Under the pieces are notes generated by a model. The model was not told the DNA's origin, did no database searches, and saw nothing but the letters and a program-made list of their open reading frames with translations. Shown here piece by piece: positions 60,595 to 64,000 of a DNA stretch of 64,000 nt (the stretch's first letter is position 1; the number at the start of each line of letters is the position of its first letter). Position numbers and translations under genes: made by a program. Location of the stretch: positions 1 through 64,000 of the forward strand of contig JAODAQ010000022.1 of the NCBI GenBank assembly GCA_025463515.1. The letters run 5' to 3'. The stretch comes from Rhodoglobus sp. (GTDB taxonomy: Bacteria > Actinomycetota > Actinomycetes > Actinomycetales > Microbacteriaceae).

Positions 60595-62244
60595 ATGCCC
60601 ACGAACGGCCCACTCATCGTTCAAACCGACCGCACCGTGCTCCTCGAGGTCGCGCACCCGCAGGCGGAGGACGCCCGGCACGACCTCGCAGTCTTCGCCG
60701 AGCTCGAGCGCGCGCCCGAGCACATCCACACCTACCGCATCACGCGGCTCGGCCTCTGGAACGCGCGCGCCGCCGGCCACACCGCCGAGGACATGCTCGC
60801 GACCCTCGAGACGTACTCGAAGTTCCCGGTGCCCCAGTCGGTGATCGTGGACATGACCGAGACCGTCGGCCGCTACGGCCGCCTGGTGATCGAGCGGGCG
60901 GATGACGGCGCCCTCACGCTCACGGCCACCGACGCCGCCGTGCTCAGCGAGATCACCCGTGCGCGCAAGGTGGCCGGGCTGCTCTTCGAGAAGCGCGGCG
61001 ACCACAGCTACGTCGTGCAGGCCTGGGCGCGCGGGCAGCTCAAGCAGGAGCTGCTCAAGCTCGGCTGGCCCGCCGAGGACCTCGCCGGCTACACCCCCGG
61101 CACCCCGCACGAGATCGCACTCAACGACGCCGACGGCTGGCACCTGCGCCCGTACCAGGACCAGGCCGTCGACAACTTCTACGCGCACGGCTCCGGTGTG
61201 GTCGTGCTCCCCTGCGGCGCTGGCAAGACGCTGGTCGGGCTCGGCGCGATGGCGGCGGGCAAGACGACCACGCTCATCCTCGTTACGAACACCGTCTCGG
61301 CCCGGCAGTGGCGCAACGAGATCCTCAAGCGCACGACGCTCACCGAGGAGGAGGTAGGCGAGTACTCCGGGCAGGTGAAGCAGGTGCGTCCGGTCACCAT
61401 CGCGACGTACCAGATCCTCACCGCGCGCCGGAAGGGCGAGTACGCCCACCTCGCGCTGCTCGACGCGCTCGACTGGGGGCTCGTGATCTACGACGAGGTG
61501 CACCTGCTGCCCGCGCCCGTATTCAAGCTCACCGCCGAGCTGCAGGCGCGCCGCAGGCTCGGCCTCACCGCGACGCTCGTGCGCGAGGACGGCCGCGAGG
61601 GCGACGTGTTCTCGCTGATCGGGCCCAAGCGCTTCGATGCGCCGTGGAAGGAGATCGAGGCGCAGGGCTTCATCTCGCCGGCCTCCTGCTACGAGGTGCG
61701 CATCGACCTCCCCGAGCAGGAGCGGCTCGAGTACGCGGCATCCGCCGACGACGAGCGGTACCGGCTCGCGGCCACCGCACCCGCGAAGCTCGGGGTGGTG
61801 CGCGATCTCGTGAAGAAGCACGAGGGCGAGCGCATCCTGGTCATCGGCCAGTACCTCGACCAGATCGACGAGCTCGCCGACGCCCTCCACGCGCCCAAGC
61901 TCACCGGAGCCACGCCGGTCGACGAGCGGGAGCGGCTGTACGACGCGTTCCGCACGGGCGAGATCAAGGTGCTGGTGGTCTCGAAGGTCGCGAACTTCTC
62001 GGTGGACCTGCCGGAGGCGACGGTCGCGATCCAGGTGTCGGGATCGTTCGGCTCGCGGCAGGAGGAGGCCCAGCGCCTCGGCCGGCTGCTGCGCCCGAAG
62101 GAGAGCGGCCTGCCCGCGAACTTCTACACGCTCGTCGCGCGCGACACGGTCGACCAGGACTTCGCGCAGAACCGGCAGCGGTTCCTCGCGGAGCAGGGCT
62201 ACTCGTACACGATCCTCGACTCGGACACGCTCGAGGCTGCCTAG
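60595..62244 (+). CDS. XPB-type DEAH DNA helicase
   Basis: 549 residues. N-terminal damage-recognition-like domain (1-180), then superfamily 2 motifs: Q-like HLRPYQDQAVDNF, Walker A LPCGAGKT, Walker B DEVH, motif III LTATLVRED with the XPB RED element, and in domain 2 VSKVANFSVDLPEA and QRLGRLLRPK. Bacterial XPB homologues unwind 3'-5' and are thought to act in nucleotide excision repair. Operon with the upstream gene. Confidence 0.95.
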   Translation: MPTNGPLIVQTDRTVLLEVAHPQAEDARHDLAVFAELERAPEHIHTYRITRLGLWNARAAGHTAEDMLATLETYSKFPVPQSVIVDMTETVGRYGRLVIERADDGALTLTATDAAVLSEITRARKVAGLLFEKRGDHSYVVQAWARGQLKQELLKLGWPAEDLAGYTPGTPHEIALNDADGWHLRPYQDQAVDNFYAHGSGVVVLPCGAGKTLVGLGAMAAGKTTTLILVTNTVSARQWRNEILKRTTLTEEEVGEYSGQVKQVRPVTIATYQILTARRKGEYAHLALLDALDWGLVIYDEVHLLPAPVFKLTAELQARRRLGLTATLVREDGREGDVFSLIGPKRFDAPWKEIEAQGFISPASCYEVRIDLPEQERLEYAASADDERYRLAATAPAKLGVVRDLVKKHEGERILVIGQYLDQIDELADALHAPKLTGATPVDERERLYDAFRTGEIKVLVVSKVANFSVDLPEATVAIQVSGSFGSRQEEAQRLGRLLRPKESGLPANFYTLVARDTVDQDFAQNRQRFLAEQGYSYTILDSDTLEAA

Positions 62245-62312
62245 CTTTACTGCTCTCGCCGCGGCGGCTCGCTCACAGTGGGTCGCCACCCGGGGCCGCG
62301 TGTTCCGGACGC

Positions 62313-62461
62313 TCACCGAACTCAGGACAACTTCCGCAGGGGCCCTGCCGGTGCCGGTGCTCGCGCAGGGTCCGGCTCGCCCAGTGTCCGGCTCGCGCAG
62401 GGTCGGCGCTGGCGCCGGTGAGCGCCCCATCACTGCATCTGCATTGTCCTGAGTTCGGTGA
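62313..62461. repeat. palindrome with TCACCGAACTCAGGACAA arms
   Basis: Perfect 18-bp inverted arms at 62313-62330 and 62444-62461 enclosing about 113 bp that itself holds GC-rich direct repeats (CAGGGTCCGGCTCG type). Relative of the 56985-57163 family. Between the helicase gene and the convergent reductase gene. Confidence 0.88.
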
Positions 62462-62516
62462 ACGGCCCAGACGCCCCGCGGGCAGCCAGAAGCCCGGCGA
62501 GGCGCAGGCGGCTCAG

Positions 62517-63218
62517 CTAGCGCACGTACCGCAGCAGCAGGGTGTCGCCCGAGCGCAGCACGTGGGCGAGCCGCATGCCGCGCGCCGAGAGCACATCGCC
62601 GTGGGAGATGCGCGGGGCATCTCCCGCCTCGAGCGACGGCGACACCGTGAGGCACAGCTCGTCGACCGCGTCGGCGGCGAGCAGCGACCCGAACAGCGAC
62701 GGTCCGCCCTCACAGAGGATCCGGGTGAGGCCCCGCGCGCGCAGCTGCTCGAGCGCGGCAGGGAGATCAGCCTCGATCACGTCGGCGACCTGCGAGAAGC
62801 GGTCGCCGGATGCCCCGGCAGTCGACACGACGATCGGCCGCACCGGCGCCTCGGTGAAGATCCTCGAGCCCTCGTCCAGGTCGAGGTGGCCGCTTACGAT
62901 CGCGAAGACCGGATGCCCGGGCATCCCTCGCTCGACCCGCCAGCGCTCTGACGCGGCGGAGACCCGCATCGGCCCGTAGCCCTCGTCGCGCACGGTGCCC
63001 GCACCGACCATGACCAGGTCGCACACCCGCCGCAGCAGTTCGAAGTGCCGCTTGTCCGCCGCTCCCGAAAGGCCGCCGGAGCGGCCCTCGTGGGTCGCGG
63101 CGCCGTCGATGCTCGAGACGAAGTTGATCCGCAGGCCGGGGCCGAGGTCGGCGACCAGCTCGTCGTCGGTGAGGTTCTCGGCGGGGTCCGGCCAGAGCCG
63201 GTCGATGCGTGCGGTCAT
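62517..63218 (-). CDS. RibD C-terminal-domain reductase (pyrimidine reductase family)
   Basis: 233 residues from the ATG at 63218, overlapping the folP stop (ATGA). DHFR-like RibD C-terminal fold: RINFVSSIDGAATHEGRSGGL, DLVMVGAGTVRDEGYGP, RILCEGGPSLFGSLLAADAVDEL (parts). No deaminase domain. Probably NADPH-dependent reduction of a pteridine- or pyrimidine-like compound; next to folP it may belong to folate or riboflavin metabolism. Confidence 0.9.
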   Translation of the reverse strand: MTARIDRLWPDPAENLTDDELVADLGPGLRINFVSSIDGAATHEGRSGGLSGAADKRHFELLRRVCDLVMVGAGTVRDEGYGPMRVSAASERWRVERGMPGHPVFAIVSGHLDLDEGSRIFTEAPVRPIVVSTAGASGDRFSQVADVIEADLPAALEQLRARGLTRILCEGGPSLFGSLLAADAVDELCLTVSPSLEAGDAPRISHGDVLSARGMRLAHVLRSGDTLLLRYVR

Positions 63219-64000
63219 ACGTTGTGCCTCAAGTAGGCGGGCTGCCTGAGCCCGAGGATCGCTTCGGTCATCCGCACGGCCGCGACCGAAGCGGGAACGT
63301 CGTGCATGCGCACGATGCGCGCACCCTTCATGATGCACACGACGGCCGCCGCGAGGGAACCCTCCAACCGCTGCCCCTGCTCGCGGTCGATCGACTCGCC
63401 CACGAAGTCCTTGTTGGAGACCGCGACGAGGGTGGGGTAGCCGAGCGCGACGATCTCGTCGAGCCGCCGCGTGAGCTCGAGCGTGTGCAGGGTGTTCTTG
63501 TTGAGGTCGTGCCCGGGGTCGACCACGAGCCGCTCGCGGGGGACGCCTGCCGCGAGCGCCCGGTCCGCGCGCTCCTGCAGGAAGGCGGCGACCTCGGCCA
63601 CGACGTCGCCGTACTGCGGTTTGGGCTTCTCGGAGCGGGGCGGGCCGATGCTGTGGGTGAGCACCAGCGTGGCGTCGCTCTCCGCGATCACGCCGGCCAT
63701 GTCCTCGTCCCAGAGTCCGCTCGTGTCGTTGATGACGGCGGCGCCCGCGGCGATTGCCCGGCGCGCGACCTCGGCGTTCGCGGTGTCGACGGAGATGACG
63801 ACGCCGGATGCCGCGGCCACCCCCTCGACGACGGGAACCACCCGCGCGATCTCCTCCTCGACCGCGACCACCGGTCCGCGTCCGAAGGGGACTCCGCCGA
63901 TGTCGACCCAGTCCGCGCCGTCCTCGGCCGCCTGCAATGCCGCCGCCACCGCGCGGTCGAGGGCGAACGTAGCTCCCTTGTCGTAGAACGAGTCGGGCGT
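63215..64000 (-). CDS. folP: dihydropteroate synthase (5' end outside window)
   Basis: At least 261 residues are visible; the frame is open to the window edge and the first codons, including the start, lie beyond it. Visible at the edge is TPDSFYDKGATF, the pterin/PABA loop 1; then ADWVDIGGVPFGRG, VISVDTANAEVARRA, VINDTSGL, LTHS, DPGHDLNKNTLHTLEL and the C-terminal RIVRMHDV. The Asp, Asn and His/Arg ligands are intact, but VDIGG and DPGHDLNK differ somewhat from E. coli FolP, typical of the second actinobacterial group. Condenses pABA with the pterin pyrophosphate. Confidence 0.92.
   Translation of the reverse strand, partial: TPDSFYDKGATFALDRAVAAALQAAEDGADWVDIGGVPFGRGPVVAVEEEIARVVPVVEGVAAASGVVISVDTANAEVARRAIAAGAAVINDTSGLWDEDMAGVIAESDATLVLTHSIGPPRSEKPKPQYGDVVAEVAAFLQERADRALAAGVPRERLVVDPGHDLNKNTLHTLELTRRLDEIVALGYPTLVAVSNKDFVGESIDREQGQRLEGSLAAAVVCIMKGARIVRMHDVPASVAAVRMTEAILGLRQPAYLRHNV

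Overview
The window is high-GC actinobacterial chromosome (about 70% G+C by eye), most likely from a member of the Microbacteriaceae. The basis is gene content (SerC next to a DtxR-type regulator, the XPB-type helicase pair, DUF2530 and DUF3027 proteins, ECF41 sigma factor, CHAP and NlpC/P60 secreted hydrolases), frequent GTG and TTG starts, and family-typical palindromic repeats. No rRNA, CRISPR array or complete insertion sequence was seen.

Layout. 1-5.5 kb: a very large helicase-like protein with degenerate ATPase motifs and a coiled-coil membrane protein. 5.5-8.9 kb: a 3-oxoacid CoA-transferase/thiolase operon opposite an IclR regulator. 9-14 kb: a TOPRIM protein with an MFS exporter, then a four-gene PadR/ABC-transporter operon. 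14.5-18 kb: an ECF41 sigma factor and its probable target operon (two NmrA-like oxidoreductases and a carboxymuconolactone decarboxylase). Both transcription units carry the same TGTCACA-N16-TGTC promoter. 18-19.7 kb: small stress or unknown genes.

19.8-37.7 kb is a sugar-acid catabolic locus. A seven-gene operon encodes two ABC permeases, a Gfo/Idh dehydrogenase, a uronate-dehydrogenase-like enzyme, a KdgD-type dehydratase, an enolase-superfamily dehydratase and a ketoglutarate-semialdehyde-type dehydrogenase. Together these could take a hexuronate to 2-oxoglutarate. A LacI regulator, a solute-binding lipoprotein, two glycosidases, a peptidase, an MFS protein and an SGNH esterase complete the locus. 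Three LacI-type operators (27335, 28501, 36507) tie it together. A DUF559 nuclease gene flanked by two direct copies of a 58-bp palindrome sits between the two glycosidase genes.

38.6-50.96 kb is a visibly lower-GC genomic island integrated at the 3' end of tRNA-Arg(CCU). It is bounded by imperfect att-like direct repeats and carries a tyrosine integrase. Its cargo looks like a defence/nucleotide-metabolism set: a HEPN-motif protein, a 2-TM protein, a GIY-YIG/DUF2075 helicase with a MazG-like pyrophosphohydrolase, a truncated Fic gene, a dNMP-kinase-like P-loop protein, a HigB/HigA-ImmA toxin-antitoxin pair, a coupled pair of thymidylate-synthase homologue and alpha-glutamyl/putrescinyl-thymine-pyrophosphorylase-like protein, and a Shedu (DUF4263) nuclease. 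The synthase homologue has Asp where thymidylate synthases have the base-discriminating Asn. Three large perfect palindromes lie between the Shedu and integrase genes.

51-64 kb returns to core genome: three secreted cell-wall hydrolases sharing an N-terminal linker motif, an HNH nuclease, DtxR/IdeR, SerC, a PPOX-like protein, a cold-shock protein with a DUF3027 protein, the XPB-type helicase pair, a RibD-like reductase and a dihydropteroate synthase running off the right end. Clusters of TCAGGACAT palindromes lie in the intergenic spaces.
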